From Candidatus Thalassarchaeum sp. (GTDB lineage Archaea > Thermoplasmatota > Poseidoniia > Poseidoniales > Thalassarchaeaceae): DNA of 39,582 bases. Below are positions 25,965 through 34,768 of this stretch, piece by piece. The notes beneath the pieces are model-generated. The model did no database searches, was not told where the DNA came from, and worked only from the letters and a program-made list of their open reading frames with translations. The translations under genes and the position numbers were made by a program. Position 1 is the first letter of the stretch. Each line of letters begins with the position of its first letter. The DNA is taken from assembly GCA_022451235.1 (NCBI GenBank), contig JAKUOA010000010.1, forward strand, positions 47,978 through 87,559, read 5' to 3'.

Positions 25965-26840
25965 ATGGACAACCTAGCGCCCACTCTGACAATTCTTGGA
26001 ACTGCGCAGGACGGTGGAGTGCCTCAAGCGGGATGTGGATGCTCAAATTGTATTGCAGCATTCGAAAATTCTCAAAGAGCTCGATTTCCGGTGTCTTTGG
26101 GAATTAGTGATAATGAGGGGGGAATGCACCTTATTGAAGCAACTCGAGCTCTGCCAGAACAATTGAAAATATGGGCAAATGCTTGTGGATTAGATAGCCC
26201 TGTAAGACCTGACTCGGTATTGCTAACTCACGCCCATTTAGGCCATATCGAAGGAATTGGTCAATTTGGAAAAGAAGCAATGGGTTGCCAAAATCTTACA
26301 CTTGTGGCTAGTGACTCGGTGATTTCAATTCTTCAAAAAAGAAACCTGATGCGTCCATTTGTAAGAGCCGATTATAATTCAAAAGAGAAACCTAACTTAG
26401 AACAAGGGGGAGTTAGGTTTGATTTCATACCAGTTCCGCACAGAGATGATACTTCAGACACTCATGCAATCCTAATATCTGGAGAAAAGAAACGAGTTTT
26501 GTTTCTTCCTGATCATGATGATTGGGAACAAACATTGGAATCCGTTGGATATTCAAACCCAAATGATTGGTTTCAGGCTCTAGGAGCCACTCATGTTCTA
26601 CTAGATGCAACCTTTTGGAATGGAGATGAATTATCCGGTCGTGACATGACAGAAGTGCCACACCCCACTGTTGAAGACACACTTGCAAGAGTTCAGAATG
26701 GGGCATTGGGGGGTCCTGAAATAATACTGATTCACCTAAACCATACGAATCCACTCAATAATCCGGATAGCCCTCAATCTCGTGTGATTGAAGTCGCTGG
26801 TCACAGTATCGGTCGAAGAGGCTGGAGAATTGATTTGTAA
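25965..26840 (+). CDS. PqqB-like metallo-beta-lactamase-fold hydrolase
   Basis: The 291-residue protein starts with LTILGTAQDGGVPQAGCGCSNC, the PqqB-family N-terminus with a CxCxxC metal site. The lactamase-fold motif is LTHAHLGHIEGIGQFGKEAMG, where the usual HxHxDH aspartate is Gly; this form is common in PqqB-like proteins. VPHRDDTSDTHAI, LFLPDHDDW, VLLDATFW and IHLNHTNPL supply the remaining metal-site residues. No other PQQ biosynthesis gene is present, so PQQ synthesis is unlikely, and a general hydrolase role is inferred. It diverges from the Kbl-like gene by 91 bases and precedes ribK by 43. Confidence 0.8.
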   Translation: MDNLAPTLTILGTAQDGGVPQAGCGCSNCIAAFENSQRARFPVSLGISDNEGGMHLIEATRALPEQLKIWANACGLDSPVRPDSVLLTHAHLGHIEGIGQFGKEAMGCQNLTLVASDSVISILQKRNLMRPFVRADYNSKEKPNLEQGGVRFDFIPVPHRDDTSDTHAILISGEKKRVLFLPDHDDWEQTLESVGYSNPNDWFQALGATHVLLDATFWNGDELSGRDMTEVPHPTVEDTLARVQNGALGGPEIILIHLNHTNPLNNPDSPQSRVIEVAGHSIGRRGWRIDL

Positions 26841-26883
26841 GGTCAATACTGATGCTTATTTGTAATGGGCTCGACGCGAGGCT

Positions 26884-27318
26884 ATGCAACTGTCTGGGAC
26901 AGTCACCAGTGGACTTGGACGTGCTCATGTTTTCATGGCTCAGAGTCACTATCAAGAACAATTCAAGACGGTATTAGGATCTGGTGCTTGGCCTGGAACT
27001 CTAAATGTAGATATTTTAGACGAAAATATCAGTACCTATAGAGAATTGAGAATCCTAGCAGGATTAGAAGAAGGTGAAACTTCAGCAAATATTGAATCAA
27101 TTAGAATCGCTGGATTTGAGCGGGATGGTACGTCTTTTGGTGGTGCCACTGCCTTCCCTGCAAGTATTTCATCTGATGAGAGAAATTGGATAGAATGTGC
27201 GATTCTTATCCCTGATTTAACTCGACATACAAAAACAGCAGAGGTGATTTCTAGTGCTTTCCTGCGTGAAAGGTTGCCTTGCTCTGATGACGAAATGGTT
27301 ACTTTACGTCTCAGATGA
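26884..27318 (+). CDS. ribK: CTP-dependent riboflavin kinase (archaeal)
   Basis: Archaeal RibK phosphorylates riboflavin to FMN with CTP. The 144-residue protein matches the DUF120/RibK barrel: GTVTSGLGRAHVFM at the N-terminus, YQEQFKTVLGSGAWPGTLNV, the family hallmark (PGTLNV), and the C-terminal HTKTAEVISSAFLRERL. The length is normal for the stand-alone kinase without a DNA-binding domain. CTTATTTG at about 26854 is a possible TATA box 27 bases before the ATG. Its last eight bases overlap the end of the convergent truA. Confidence 0.87.
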   Translation: MQLSGTVTSGLGRAHVFMAQSHYQEQFKTVLGSGAWPGTLNVDILDENISTYRELRILAGLEEGETSANIESIRIAGFERDGTSFGGATAFPASISSDERNWIECAILIPDLTRHTKTAEVISSAFLRERLPCSDDEMVTLRLR

Positions 27319-28180
27319 GTCTCAGCCACTCTCTCTCCAAGATTGAACTATTTTCCATTCTTGCTAAGTTCAACCATTGCCTATGAGCTCTTTTCCCCTC
27401 TGGTGGCATACTTATCCCCTCAATGATTTCTAGATTCTCAAACTTATGAGAAAATTCAGGGTGTCCAAGTGACCACAGAATGAGGCCGTTGGCTGGTGCT
27501 AGCCCTAAGTCGAATGGTTCATTGGGATTGTCCAAAGCCAGCGTAATATCATCCAACCGAATATCCTTCTTTACAAATTTATGAAGCGCTGAAGCCATTC
27601 GACGGATTTGATTCCAGAGGAATGAATCTGCAACTACCGTGAATCCCACCACACGACCGGCATCATCCTGCAAAGGTTTGCAGGATTCAATAAATCGAAT
27701 CGGACTCCTATTGGAATCAAGTCTACAGAAATTAGTGAAATCATGTTGGCCAACAAAGAGATTACAGGCACTCTTTAACTCATCAAATTCTAGCTCTTTA
27801 GGCCAACCGGGAATCATATCGCAACGATAGACATAAAGCCGTTTTTCAGCAATTCTTGACCTTGTACCCTCAGGTACTCTACAAGCTCTCCATACCACTA
27901 AGTCTTCTGGTAGATGGTCATTTAATGCGGAAACCAATGATGCCTCGTCGATAATTTTAGCAATTTTCTTTGGAAGCAAAATTGTTGCCAAATTCATCCT
28001 TACGCTAACTCCTGAATCAGTCCTACTCGACATCTCGAGACAGGATTCACTCCACCACCCTAATTTCTCAATAGCCGCCTTAATTTCACCTTGAACAGTT
28101 CGAACATCCGGTTGGATTTGTGAACCATGAAATTTAGCACCGTGATAGCCAAAGGCGACCATCATAAGGTCGCTATACAC
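27311..28180 (-). CDS. truA: tRNA pseudouridine synthase A
   Basis: TruA makes pseudouridine at positions 38-40 of the tRNA anticodon arm. The 289-residue protein has VAFGYHGAKFHGSQIQPDVR at the N-terminus and the catalytic aspartate in MSSRTDSGVSVRMN. HDFTNFCR and FLWNQIRRMASAL are the usual C-terminal motifs. The canonical FxGWQ is HGSQ here. The GTG at 28180 has GAGGG about seven bases upstream and is chosen; ATG codons at 28165/28162 are alternatives that fit family length. The stop overlaps ribK by eight bases, and the repeat protein gene lies 12 bases upstream. Confidence 0.88.
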   Translation of the reverse strand: MYSDLMMVAFGYHGAKFHGSQIQPDVRTVQGEIKAAIEKLGWWSESCLEMSSRTDSGVSVRMNLATILLPKKIAKIIDEASLVSALNDHLPEDLVVWRACRVPEGTRSRIAEKRLYVYRCDMIPGWPKELEFDELKSACNLFVGQHDFTNFCRLDSNRSPIRFIESCKPLQDDAGRVVGFTVVADSFLWNQIRRMASALHKFVKKDIRLDDITLALDNPNEPFDLGLAPANGLILWSLGHPEFSHKFENLEIIEGISMPPEGKRAHRQWLNLARMENSSILEREWLRLI

Positions 28181-28192
28181 GCCGAACCCTCT

Positions 28193-28741
28193 TCACTCTT
28201 CTAGTCCAAGGTATTCAATTGCCTCTTCAGCAGAGGAAAATCCTAGTCCTAACAGTGCAAAGGTCACTGCCTCAGAAATATACTGTCTGGCAATTGGTGC
28301 ACTTCTATCGAAGTTGGTTTTGAGATCTATTGCCTCAATTAACCCTCTTGCGGCCTCATAGAGGTGGAAAGAGACATCAGTTTCGTCAGATTCCTTTCCG
28401 ATTTCTACTAGCTTGTGGAGTTGTCTGACAGCCATTGGAATTCGGTCGAATTCTACCAAAGCGTTGGCATATGCAGCATTGTAATCTGCATTATCGGGAG
28501 CCATACTAGCCGCTCTACGGAAATATGCATTGATTTGACCCTCGTTAATCCTATCATTCCCCTTGTCATCGAGGTTCCCATTTTCTTGGATATCAAACAA
28601 AGCAGCTTCCGCCCAGCCGTGGTAACCGGCTGGGTCATCGGGGTTAGAATCGATGTAACTCTCGAATACCCCCATAGCCCCTGCATAGTCTCCGCCAGTA
28701 ATCAGTTGAGCCGCCTGTGTAACTATCTCGTCTGCACTCAT
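28193..28741 (-). CDS. TPR-like helical repeat protein
   Basis: The 182-residue acidic protein is all-helical by pattern. It has repeat-like units AAQLITGGDYAGAMGVFESY followed by IDSNPDDPAGYHGWAEAALF, and then AYFRRAASMAPDNADYNAAY plus ANALVEFDR, characteristic of tetratricopeptide repeats. The start is the ATG at 28741 with GAGGA upstream; a longer frame to 28771 adds basic residues without similarity. It probably mediates protein contacts. truA follows after 12 bases, so the genes are likely cotranscribed, but a functional link is not shown. Confidence 0.68.
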   Translation of the reverse strand: MSADEIVTQAAQLITGGDYAGAMGVFESYIDSNPDDPAGYHGWAEAALFDIQENGNLDDKGNDRINEGQINAYFRRAASMAPDNADYNAAYANALVEFDRIPMAVRQLHKLVEIGKESDETDVSFHLYEAARGLIEAIDLKTNFDRSAPIARQYISEAVTFALLGLGFSSAEEAIEYLGLEE

Positions 28742-28817
28742 CTCTATTCCTCGTGTGACTCTCACTGTCATACCTGTTATGAACGGTGCGGCGTAGAACT
28801 TCCTGAATTGTAAGTAA

Positions 28818-30008
28818 TTAGTTCAGTATACCCCATGAATGTTCTGCATTGCCCCTAATCCACTCATAATCATCCATAGAACGCAAACCCTCCTCATCTA
28901 ATATTGCAATCTTTTCTACCTCAAGGGGATATTCATTATAGGTCAAATGACTAACAAAACCAGCTCGTGTGGGCTGGTCGAAAACCCATCTTGCACGAGA
29001 TGTTGCACGTACGTGGAGAGATACTTGAGTCCTCCCATTCCATACTTTAATCTTGAATCTAGGGAGTAGATTACCTTGCTCGTCACTTAGGGCATTTTCT
29101 CCTTCTTGACGTTCTAATTCGACAGTACAACGCTTGAAATTCTCAGTTCTATTTCTTTTTGCGTCATGGAATAATCCAGAACCAACATTTGGTGTTCGGA
29201 AGAAATCACGCATTGACCAAGGTGTGTCGTCTTTCATTGTAAATGAAGGTGAAACATGAGGCATGAACCAGTCGAGATATGATCCGTCGTCAAAATGTAA
29301 CATCCCCCAAAACCAAGGTACGCTGGGTGCTTGTACCGTTACCTTCTGGATATATGCAGAACCCTCTACTTCATCTCCATCAATATTCAATTTCGCTTTC
29401 ATACCATGCACTCTTTGAATATCATAACCCATATTCAAACCAAAGACATTATTCTTGTATTTCGCGGTACTTGGCCGCTCCCACCATGGAGTCATTTCTA
29501 CACTGAAATTTTTAGGGGCACCCTCTGACACCTTTTCTTGATCGCTAGATAGATTTAACCAGAAAGAACGACGACCAGTGCGTAATCCAAAAGAAAGGTC
29601 TGCAGAGGTCAAAGGGACTACTGCTCCGGCACCCTGCCCCGGCTCCCCTGCCTCTTCAGGCCAGAGTGGATGATTATCATCTACGGACGCCATTCGACAT
29701 TCCTTCATTAGTAGTGGCTCAAACATTTTTTCGCCGTCATACCACCATGCACAGACCATGCCTGACATTACAGTACCGCCATCATCGTCGACCAACATTG
29801 TTGCCTTTGGTATCCACCAGTGGCCACTAACTCTGATCGCAGGAGTTTCCTTTGATGACCATAGTACCATCAATTGCCTCGACCGTTCTGGATGAATTGG
29901 ATCCGGAACTAGAACCAATACCCACCACCACCACCAAGAAAGGCGATTGATAGGAGGTAGTACGTCAAAACGCCAAAATTTACTGAAGTCACCCTCTATT
30001 TTTTCCAT
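28818..30008 (-). CDS. Unknown Trp-rich protein, possibly AttH/CrtC-like calycin fold, in ABC operon
   Basis: The 396-residue protein is rich in Trp and beta-sheet pattern. No function is assigned. AYIQKVTVQAPSVPWFWGML followed by HFDDGSYLDWF resembles the core of AttH/hydroxyneurosporene-synthase (CrtC)-like calycin domains, where a W-W-x-x-x-L-DDG pattern recurs. KYKNNVFGLNMGYDIQ and SLHVRATSRARWVFDQPTRA would be further strands. A run of five Trp (RLSWWWWWVLVLVPDP) lies near residue 30. There is no classical signal peptide. The ATG at 30008 has GGGTGA eight bases upstream and is preferred to a GTG at 30020. It is the last gene of the exporter operon, 21 bases after the permease, so a role in lipid or pigment handling by that exporter is possible. 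Confidence 0.5.
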   Translation of the reverse strand: MEKIEGDFSKFWRFDVLPPINRLSWWWWWVLVLVPDPIHPERSRQLMVLWSSKETPAIRVSGHWWIPKATMLVDDDGGTVMSGMVCAWWYDGEKMFEPLLMKECRMASVDDNHPLWPEEAGEPGQGAGAVVPLTSADLSFGLRTGRRSFWLNLSSDQEKVSEGAPKNFSVEMTPWWERPSTAKYKNNVFGLNMGYDIQRVHGMKAKLNIDGDEVEGSAYIQKVTVQAPSVPWFWGMLHFDDGSYLDWFMPHVSPSFTMKDDTPWSMRDFFRTPNVGSGLFHDAKRNRTENFKRCTVELERQEGENALSDEQGNLLPRFKIKVWNGRTQVSLHVRATSRARWVFDQPTRAGFVSHLTYNEYPLEVEKIAILDEEGLRSMDDYEWIRGNAEHSWGILN

Positions 30009-30029
30009 ATTGAAGGTCACCCTATAACA

Positions 30030-31685
30030 TCACATTATCTCTCGACGCTTGAATTGACTTTGTCCAAATAGAATCATCAATGAAGTAATCAGTAATAATA
30101 CAATTACCGATATTAGTCCTGAAATAAATGGACTCTCAGTTCCGAGTGTATGCGCAGGAGGGCTCCAAAAAGCCGTTATTCCAGAGGGGAGATCGAAGGC
30201 GCTTGCGATTATGTGCATTTCAATGGTGTTTGGCCAAACAATTAGCACAATTGAGTCGATTAATTGTAAAGTCCAGTGAGAGACTGAAAGTACCGGGATA
30301 AGTTCTGCACCGCCCAGTGTAAGTACCGCCATAACAAATTCATACACCCCAATAACCAGTGCAATGTATACACCATATCTTGAGGATAGGAGTCCGAGTG
30401 TGTTGAAAATCGCTCCGTAGGCTGCAAGAGCTAGGATAGTGGCGAAGGCTATGCCTAACCAGACAATTACATCTTTCAATCTAAATATCGAGTCCCCTGG
30501 TCCTAGTGAGGCTGTAACCAACCCCATCAAGAGCGACATAATTAGGACAAAGCCACCAGCGACTACAAGATAACCTAGAATTCTGTAGGTGATAAATTCT
30601 CCACGGTGAATCGGCTTGGAAAGAAGATAATGCAGAGTACCATTTTCTGTTTCGTCTCTAACTAATCCCAAGGCTAGGAAGAGCGGTAAGAAGATTCCAA
30701 GAATCATAACAAAGGCGATTTTTCCAGTGCCGATGATGAAGGCACGATGTGCATCCTCGTATGCCAGATTTTCTTCGCTTGGATCCTCGTCCACATTATC
30801 GTCCGGGATTATTGCCACAATATTTCCGTTCGAATCAGCAATCCATTCAACATCACAATCAACACCATTACCATTACGATCTGAGTCATGGTTTGGTTCC
30901 CAACTCCACCAAACAAAATCCGGTGGAGGATCCTCTGGCCAACCAATTCTCAAACAGTCACCATCGTCATCGAAACCATTTATTTTATTCGGGTCTCCAG
31001 TCCAATCTATGTCATCCTCGTCGATATAATTTGAAGCGGGCTCAGGTTCAACATCGAATGAGTCGGCAACGTAGCCCCATTGAGCCATATATCCCTCCTC
31101 CACTCGGAATGTGCCATTCCCAACAAATGATGCGTCATGAACTACTATTCTGTCCACACCCATCCTACATCCTTCACCCCAATCTAACCAGTAGTTTTCG
31201 AAGAGTTCTCCATCTGGACAGGGTTCTAAAGAATCGACTTCGAGAACTCCACCCCCTCCGATTTGAGAATCGTCTAACCATGTATAGGTGAATATACCAG
31301 TGGCGGACCGCCAAGTATGGTTGCCCGAATAAAGGCCAACGCTACCCCACTCGAATGAGCCTTCTTCCACGAATTCCCCTGAGCCTGGGAACGAAAATCG
31401 ATCGAATGGATCTGAACCATACTTGAATTCCTGACCTGCTGGGTAACCATCTCCGTCCCAATCATGAGCATCACCATCGTTATCGATTGGTTCCCAACCG
31501 TCCCTAATTCCTCCAATAAACAAGGCAAGCAAGGCAATAAGCAACAGAAAACCGACTGCCAAGACCACCCAGGTTGAGAGTCGATGTCTTAATTGACGGA
31601 TTGTGAGTTCTGTAATTGCTCCAGCCTTCCTATCTAGCCTAGTCCATACAGTCTCTGCGAGACCTCTACCTTGTCTATCCATCAT
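30030..31685 (-). CDS. ABC-2 permease with large acidic calcium-binding-like extracellular loop
   Basis: The 551-residue protein has one N-terminal helix (about 36-58), then some 255 residues outside the membrane, then the ABC-2 helix bundle (about 317-545). RDETENGTLHYLLSKPIHRGE is the ABC-2 signature loop. The exterior segment is rich in Asp/Gly loops: DNDGDAHDWDGDGYPAGQEF (about 68-87) followed by KYGSDPFDRFSFPG, FDDDGDCL (238-245) and SDRNGNGVDCD (268-278). These resemble thrombospondin type 3, dockerin or EF-hand calcium loops. The insertion in an ABC-2 permease is unusual. ATG overlaps the stop of the ATPase gene (ATGA). It forms one exporter with the neighbouring ATPase at 31682. Confidence 0.82.
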   Translation of the reverse strand: MMDRQGRGLAETVWTRLDRKAGAITELTIRQLRHRLSTWVVLAVGFLLLIALLALFIGGIRDGWEPIDNDGDAHDWDGDGYPAGQEFKYGSDPFDRFSFPGSGEFVEEGSFEWGSVGLYSGNHTWRSATGIFTYTWLDDSQIGGGGVLEVDSLEPCPDGELFENYWLDWGEGCRMGVDRIVVHDASFVGNGTFRVEEGYMAQWGYVADSFDVEPEPASNYIDEDDIDWTGDPNKINGFDDDGDCLRIGWPEDPPPDFVWWSWEPNHDSDRNGNGVDCDVEWIADSNGNIVAIIPDDNVDEDPSEENLAYEDAHRAFIIGTGKIAFVMILGIFLPLFLALGLVRDETENGTLHYLLSKPIHRGEFITYRILGYLVVAGGFVLIMSLLMGLVTASLGPGDSIFRLKDVIVWLGIAFATILALAAYGAIFNTLGLLSSRYGVYIALVIGVYEFVMAVLTLGGAELIPVLSVSHWTLQLIDSIVLIVWPNTIEMHIIASAFDLPSGITAFWSPPAHTLGTESPFISGLISVIVLLLITSLMILFGQSQFKRREIM

Positions 31686-32623
31686 GAAGCATCACCTACA
31701 AGATACCCTAGTAAGGCCTCTAAATTATCATCAGGATTCTCGATAGAGGTAACTTTCAATCCCGAATCAACTATCACCCTTGGTAGCACTTCATGTGCAG
31801 CAGAAAGGTCATTGGTCAAAACCTCCAACGCACCATCTTCTGCGAATCTGACCCCATATACTGGATCTTCAGGGACGAAGGATTCTGCAAGTTTTCTTGG
31901 ATTTTCAGTACGAATCAAGATTCTATGCGGATGTTTGTCCAGCAAATCACGAATTGCATGAAGATTTCCTAGGGCTAGTAATCTCCCATTGTGAAGAATG
32001 ACAATTTGCTCCGTAATTCTCTCAATTTCATCTAGTATGTGACTTGAAACTAAGACTGTTTTTCCTTGGCTGCCCAAATCACGAATTACGCTCATAATGC
32101 TAGTTCTGGCTATTGGATCGCAACCATGTAACGGCTCATCGAGGATAATCAAATCTGGGTCATGAACCAAAGCATGAGCAATTTTCACTCTCTGTCTCAT
32201 ACCTTTGCTGTACTTGCCAATTTCTTTGTTTTGAACATCAGAAAGCCCGACGAAATCAAGTACGTGTGACGCTCTATCGCTCGCCTCTTCTCGAGTCATA
32301 CCATGAAGACGGGCTAAAGTAGAAACGAAGTCGTGTCCGGTCATCCAATCATACAACTTTTCAGTTTCAGCAACATAACCCACTCTGCGATAAGGAGATG
32401 TGCTAACCCAAGGGTCCACGCCAAATAGACGAACATTTCCGCTACTGGGTTTTAACCGCCCCATTAGTAGTTTGAAGAGAGTAGATTTTCCGGCACCGTT
32501 TGGGCCTAGAATGCCTGTAACCCCTCCATCTATTGCTAGAGATACATCATTGATTCCAATGACTTGGCCATACCATTTTGAGCATTTTTCCAGTAACACT
32601 GCTGGAGTGGTTTTGGTACTCAT
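31682..32623 (-). CDS. ABC-2 transporter ATPase (second of two)
   Basis: The 313-residue ATPase has Walker A GILGPNGAGKSTLFKLLMG, Q-loop near VGYVAETEKLYDWMTG, signature YSKGMRQRVKIAHALV, Walker B LIILDEPLHGCDP, and H-loop SSHILDE. The family is CcmA/NatA-type exporter ATPases. The C-terminal 90 residues are the usual regulatory extension. Start and stop overlap those of both flanking permeases by four bases, so the subunits are made in fixed order. The substrate is unknown. Confidence 0.92.
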   Translation of the reverse strand: MSTKTTPAVLLEKCSKWYGQVIGINDVSLAIDGGVTGILGPNGAGKSTLFKLLMGRLKPSSGNVRLFGVDPWVSTSPYRRVGYVAETEKLYDWMTGHDFVSTLARLHGMTREEASDRASHVLDFVGLSDVQNKEIGKYSKGMRQRVKIAHALVHDPDLIILDEPLHGCDPIARTSIMSVIRDLGSQGKTVLVSSHILDEIERITEQIVILHNGRLLALGNLHAIRDLLDKHPHRILIRTENPRKLAESFVPEDPVYGVRFAEDGALEVLTNDLSAAHEVLPRVIVDSGLKVTSIENPDDNLEALLGYLVGDAS

Positions 32624-33684
32624 TCTCGAGTCACCTCCAGTGAACGTACTCTAGTTACAAGCAAACCAATTGAGGCGGCGTTGTAAAGCAAAATAGAGAT
32701 AATCGACAGTGCCAATGAATGCTCATAATTTGCAGGAATCCCCACAAGCCATTGGCCTAAGTGTGCAAGGGAATCGTACGGGCTCAAAATATAGAATACA
32801 GTAGTTTCAAAGATTAGTTCAATCATTAGAGCGACTACTTTAGTTCCAAAGATAATGGCTAGGAAGCCAATTGCGGCAAAGAAGCGACTCTGACTAACGC
32901 TTGATAGAGCCATGCCGATTGAAGTGTAAGTTATGACCAATAGAATACCTGCGAGTAATCCCCCTAAGAATATTGGAAGTGTATCGATTAGGTAGGCCCA
33001 ACCCTCTCCATTGAAAACAATTGCAGAAGTGTAGTATAGCATGTAGGAAAATACTATCACAAATCCAAGAACAACTGCAGATGATAGATATTTCATCGCG
33101 GTATAATCTGCTCTAGTTACAGGGCGTGAAAAGTAAATCGCGCTAGTTCCATTCTTTCTATCATCAGAGATCATTCCACCGACCACTAATGCAGTTAGTA
33201 ATGGCCACATACAGAGATTTCTGGGGAAGTAACCCAAAACCTGCCCCCACAGGTTGTATCTATTGACGCCCCACATACGATTTAGCCAATCAGAACCCTC
33301 CCCTCCGGAAATTGTAACTGAAAGGAAAATCATTGCAATTGGAGTAAGAGAGGTTAGGAAAATTACTAAGATTGAAAGTCGAACAAAGGGGTTATAGTAG
33401 CGATGACCTTTACCCCTGAATATACCGTATACATGATGTCTAAATATAGCGTAATTTCGAACCCAACGTGGACCTAGTTCTCCATTCCAAGGGCGATAAA
33501 TTTGCTCGTAAAGAACACCCATCGATGCTTTACGAGCAACGATGGCCTGGGCATCATCATCTCCATCACCAGCCCCGTAAGCGACTTCCATACGAGTCTG
33601 ACCTAACTCGGTATCGGCTGGAGTTGGGGTTTCTGGAAGTTCCTGATCTGGCAAGTTATCTGTGTTAGATTCTTCTGCAGACAC
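32620..33684 (-). CDS. ABC-2 permease
   Basis: The protein has an acidic and proline-rich cytoplasmic N-terminus (about residues 1-80), then six hydrophobic helices. RKNGTSAIYFSRPVTRADYTAMKYL is, in its first half, the ABC-2 loop seen also in the other permease (GTxxxYFxRPxxRxxY). The start is GTG: GGAGGTGA places it at 33684, giving 354 residues, whereas the GTG at 33693 has no ribosome site. It begins one base after the upstream ATPase stop. The substrate is unknown. Unlike the second permease it lacks a large extracellular domain. Confidence 0.88.
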   Translation of the reverse strand: MSAEESNTDNLPDQELPETPTPADTELGQTRMEVAYGAGDGDDDAQAIVARKASMGVLYEQIYRPWNGELGPRWVRNYAIFRHHVYGIFRGKGHRYYNPFVRLSILVIFLTSLTPIAMIFLSVTISGGEGSDWLNRMWGVNRYNLWGQVLGYFPRNLCMWPLLTALVVGGMISDDRKNGTSAIYFSRPVTRADYTAMKYLSSAVVLGFVIVFSYMLYYTSAIVFNGEGWAYLIDTLPIFLGGLLAGILLVITYTSIGMALSSVSQSRFFAAIGFLAIIFGTKVVALMIELIFETTVFYILSPYDSLAHLGQWLVGIPANYEHSLALSIISILLYNAASIGLLVTRVRSLEVTRE

Positions 33685-33685
33685 A

Positions 33686-34663
33686 TTATTCACCTCCAGT
33701 ATGTTTTGAAGTCATCAGTTCCGATGTCCCCTTCACTCTAGCTCCTAATTTGTCCATAATCAAGAGGAAAATATCTTCCAAATCTGGCTCATATTCCTTT
33801 AATTCTCTGATTTGGACTTCCGATTTAGCAGCAGTAGAGATGATTCTATCAATAGTATTCTCATCCTCAATAGTTACCCTCATGACTCTACCCATTCGTC
33901 TAACTTTCAGGCCGTTCGAAATCAAAGCTTCCTCCATTTTTGAGGCGCCTCCCCAAATTACTGCCTCTACCTCTTTCTCAATCTGATCTGCAAGGTCAGT
34001 AATTGGCCTATTGACGACAATTTGACCCTTGTGAATCAAAACAACTCTGTCGCATACATCCTGAACATCATCCATTACATGACTCGACATCAGAACGGTT
34101 CCACCTCCCTCGTCAACGGTTCTCCTAAGGGTATTCAGCATGAACTCCCTCGAGCGTTGATCAAGACCGTTGGTTGGTTCATCACAGATGAGAATTTCTG
34201 GATCATGAACAATTGCGCAAGCCAGTTTTGTCGCTTGTTTCATTCCGGTACTGAACGATTCAATCTTCCGATATCTTTGGTCTCTAAGCCCTACGTATTC
34301 CAATACCTCATGGGCTCTCTGCATCGCTGCAGCAGGATTCATTCCGAGAAGTTCTCCAGCATATCTGACCTGATCAATTGCGTTCAAATCCGGGTCTAGT
34401 GAGTCATATTCTGGCATGTAGCCAATACTTGAACGAATAATGTCGCCTTGAGTTTTGATATCATAGCCGAGAACGTTACCTTCTCCAGATGTTGTAGTAA
34501 TTAATCCTAGAATGCACTTGAAGAAAGTCGACTTACCTGCGCCATTTGGACCTAAGATTCCAATCGCTCCCCGTGGGATTTGAACATCGACGTCGTCTAG
34601 GGCTAGGTGTGGACCATACATCTTGCGTAAATTACGTGTCTCGATGACAAATCCTTCACTCAA
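33686..34663 (-). CDS. ABC-2 transporter ATPase (first of two)
   Basis: The 325-residue ATPase has Walker A GILGPNGAGKSTFFKCILG, Q-loop IGYMPEYDSLDP, signature FSTGMKQATKLACAIV, Walker B ILICDEPTNGLDQ and H-loop SSHVMDDVQD. The signature differs from the neighbour (STGMKQ versus SKGMRQ), so the two ATPases are not recent duplicates. The start is TTG (34663) with GGAG about eight bases upstream. It is the first gene of the five-gene exporter operon. Confidence 0.92.
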   Translation of the reverse strand: MSEGFVIETRNLRKMYGPHLALDDVDVQIPRGAIGILGPNGAGKSTFFKCILGLITTTSGEGNVLGYDIKTQGDIIRSSIGYMPEYDSLDPDLNAIDQVRYAGELLGMNPAAAMQRAHEVLEYVGLRDQRYRKIESFSTGMKQATKLACAIVHDPEILICDEPTNGLDQRSREFMLNTLRRTVDEGGGTVLMSSHVMDDVQDVCDRVVLIHKGQIVVNRPITDLADQIEKEVEAVIWGGASKMEEALISNGLKVRRMGRVMRVTIEDENTIDRIISTAAKSEVQIRELKEYEPDLEDIFLLIMDKLGARVKGTSELMTSKHTGGE

Positions 34664-34682
34664 GAAATCATCTCCAACTGAA

Positions 34683-34701
34683 CGACTCCCTAGGGGAGTC
34701 G
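34683..34701 (-). repeat. Perfect hairpin between tgtA and the exporter operon
   Basis: CGACTCCC (34683-34690), loop TAG, GGGAGTCG (34694-34701) form an eight-base-pair stem. On the minus strand it lies 68 bases after the tgtA stop and 20 bases before the first exporter gene. It could be a 3' end of the tgtA message or a 5' leader structure of the exporter message. A TTAATTC at about 34731 would place a transcription start near the hairpin. No T-run follows. Confidence 0.5.
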
Positions 34702-34768
34702 CCTTGATGTGAGGGCCTGAATCACTTGAATTAATCCCCGTCGCAATTGTAATTGCATCGTAGAATTA

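Noticed and set aside
26220-26290. Possible loss of the metallo-beta-lactamase aspartate (THAHLGH) in the PqqB-like protein
   Set aside because: A glycine or similar residue at this place is common in PqqB-like proteins as I recall them, so it is not evidence of inactivation.
30749-31291. A 180-codon plus-strand open frame opposite the ABC-2 permease
   Set aside because: Its His/Pro/Arg-rich composition is what antisense of Asp/Gly-rich codons gives. The permease frame has clear family motifs.
34022-34399. A 125-codon plus-strand open frame opposite the first exporter ATPase
   Set aside because: It is antisense to a well-supported ATPase with all its motifs and has no similarity of its own.
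34664-34768. Possible small RNA or tRNA in the gap between tgtA and the exporter operon
   Set aside because: One hairpin is present, but no cloverleaf, box C/D pattern or further pairing could be drawn.
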